A DNA stretch of 14,285 nt from Spirochaetaceae bacterium (GTDB taxonomy: Bacteria; Spirochaetota; Spirochaetia; B11-G9): the NCBI GenBank assembly GCA_030633365.1, contig DAOVSY010000031.1:1-14285 (forward strand), given 5' to 3'. A program made the position numbers and the translations under genes. Below the pieces are notes generated by a model. That model saw only the letters and a list, made by a program, of their open reading frames with translations. It was not told where the DNA came from and made no database searches. Each line of letters starts with the position of its first letter. Within the stretch, counting starts at the first letter, position 1. Below are positions 13,894 to 14,285 of the stretch, in pieces.

Positions 13894-14285
13894 GTGCTGC
13901 TTTCTCCTGATGCAGAATTAAATAGTTTAGATATTATAAAAATTATGGAATCCAGTTTTGATGGCATTATTATCTGCGATTCTTATGGAAAGACTATTTT
14001 TGTTAATAGTGCAGCAGAGCGTATAATGAATACTTCTGCTAAAGAGATTATTGGAAAAAGTTCCTGGGAGCTGCAGCAATCAGGGATTATTTCCTATGCA
14101 ACTTCTCTGCAGGCATTGAAAACCGGTAAACCTTTTACATCCCTTCAGAAGTACAAAAATGGGAAAACAGCCCTTGTTACAAGTAGTTTAATAGGCCTCG
14201 ATTCACTGCAACAGCTTGTTTTTATAAATGTAAGAGATGTAAGTGCAATTAATGAAGTGTCCTGGTCAGATCAGGAAAGTATTGA
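13894..14285 (+). CDS. PAS-domain regulator, N-terminal part; probable sigma-54-dependent activator (cut by window edge)
   Basis: The open frame continues to the right edge, giving 130 residues. A PAS domain fills about 12-115: MESSFDGIIICDSYGKTIFVN at the start, then the AAERIMNTSAKEIIGKS segment, a long helix, a KNGKTALVTSS strand and the closing FINVRDVSAINE. This pattern, including SFDGI and the final NVRDVS before a linker, is typical of PAS modules in front of the AAA+ domain of sigma-54 activators such as RocR-like regulators. The AAA+ and Fis-type DNA-binding domains would lie beyond the window, so their presence is inference; a PAS histidine kinase or diguanylate cyclase is the alternative. 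Its position directly after an operon with a sigma-54 promoter supports the activator reading. The signal or cofactor bound by the PAS domain is unknown. Start is GTG. Confidence 0.75.
   Translation, partial: MLLSPDAELNSLDIIKIMESSFDGIIICDSYGKTIFVNSAAERIMNTSAKEIIGKSSWELQQSGIISYATSLQALKTGKPFTSLQKYKNGKTALVTSSLIGLDSLQQLVFINVRDVSAINEVSWSDQESI

Overview
The window looks like chromosomal DNA of an AT-rich bacterium, most likely a spirochaete (Spirochaetota). This rests on gene content and order, not on any search. A divergently transcribed HD-GYP gene lies beside a small membrane-protein gene, then gltX, glyS (single-chain alpha2-type GlyRS) and tyrS. From memory, this matches the order around BB0374-BB0370 (pdeB, hypothetical, gltX, glyS, tyrS) in Borrelia burgdorferi. 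No tRNA, rRNA, CRISPR array, phage gene or insertion sequence is visible.

Left block (1-4259, minus strand). Reading leftward, there is a degenerate HD-GYP protein, an unrecognised 379-residue protein ending in a textbook sliding-clamp-binding pentapeptide, and a 93-residue protein with a TTG start. Last is a uridine-kinase-like P-loop kinase fused to threonyl-tRNA-synthetase-like N-terminal domains; it runs off the left edge and is missing its C-terminus. Two internal promoters are likely, so the block is probably transcribed both as a whole and in parts.

Middle block (4260-9256, plus strand). A compact divergent promoter region separates the two blocks. It is followed by a two-TM membrane protein and three aminoacyl-tRNA synthetase genes (Glu, Gly, Tyr). 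These are packed end to end with gaps of 0, -8 and +2 nt, which implies translational coupling.

Right block (9257-14285, plus strand). A 232-base gap carries an excellent sigma-54 (-24/-12) promoter. It drives a cyclic-amidohydrolase gene (allantoinase/hydantoinase type) and a complete TRAP transporter (DctP, DctQ, DctM), closed by a strong intrinsic terminator. Immediately after the terminator, an extended -10 promoter leads into a gene cut by the right edge. Its N-terminal PAS domain resembles those of sigma-54-dependent activators. The simplest model is a self-contained catabolic module: the PAS activator senses a signal, turns on the sigma-54 promoter, the TRAP system imports a small (probably carboxylated) nitrogen compound, and the amidohydrolase opens its cyclic amide ring. 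The substrate is unknown.

The points most worth a second look are the sigma-54 promoter with its likely cognate activator, the loss of metal-binding aspartates in the HD-GYP protein, and the C-terminal clamp motif of the unknown protein next to it.
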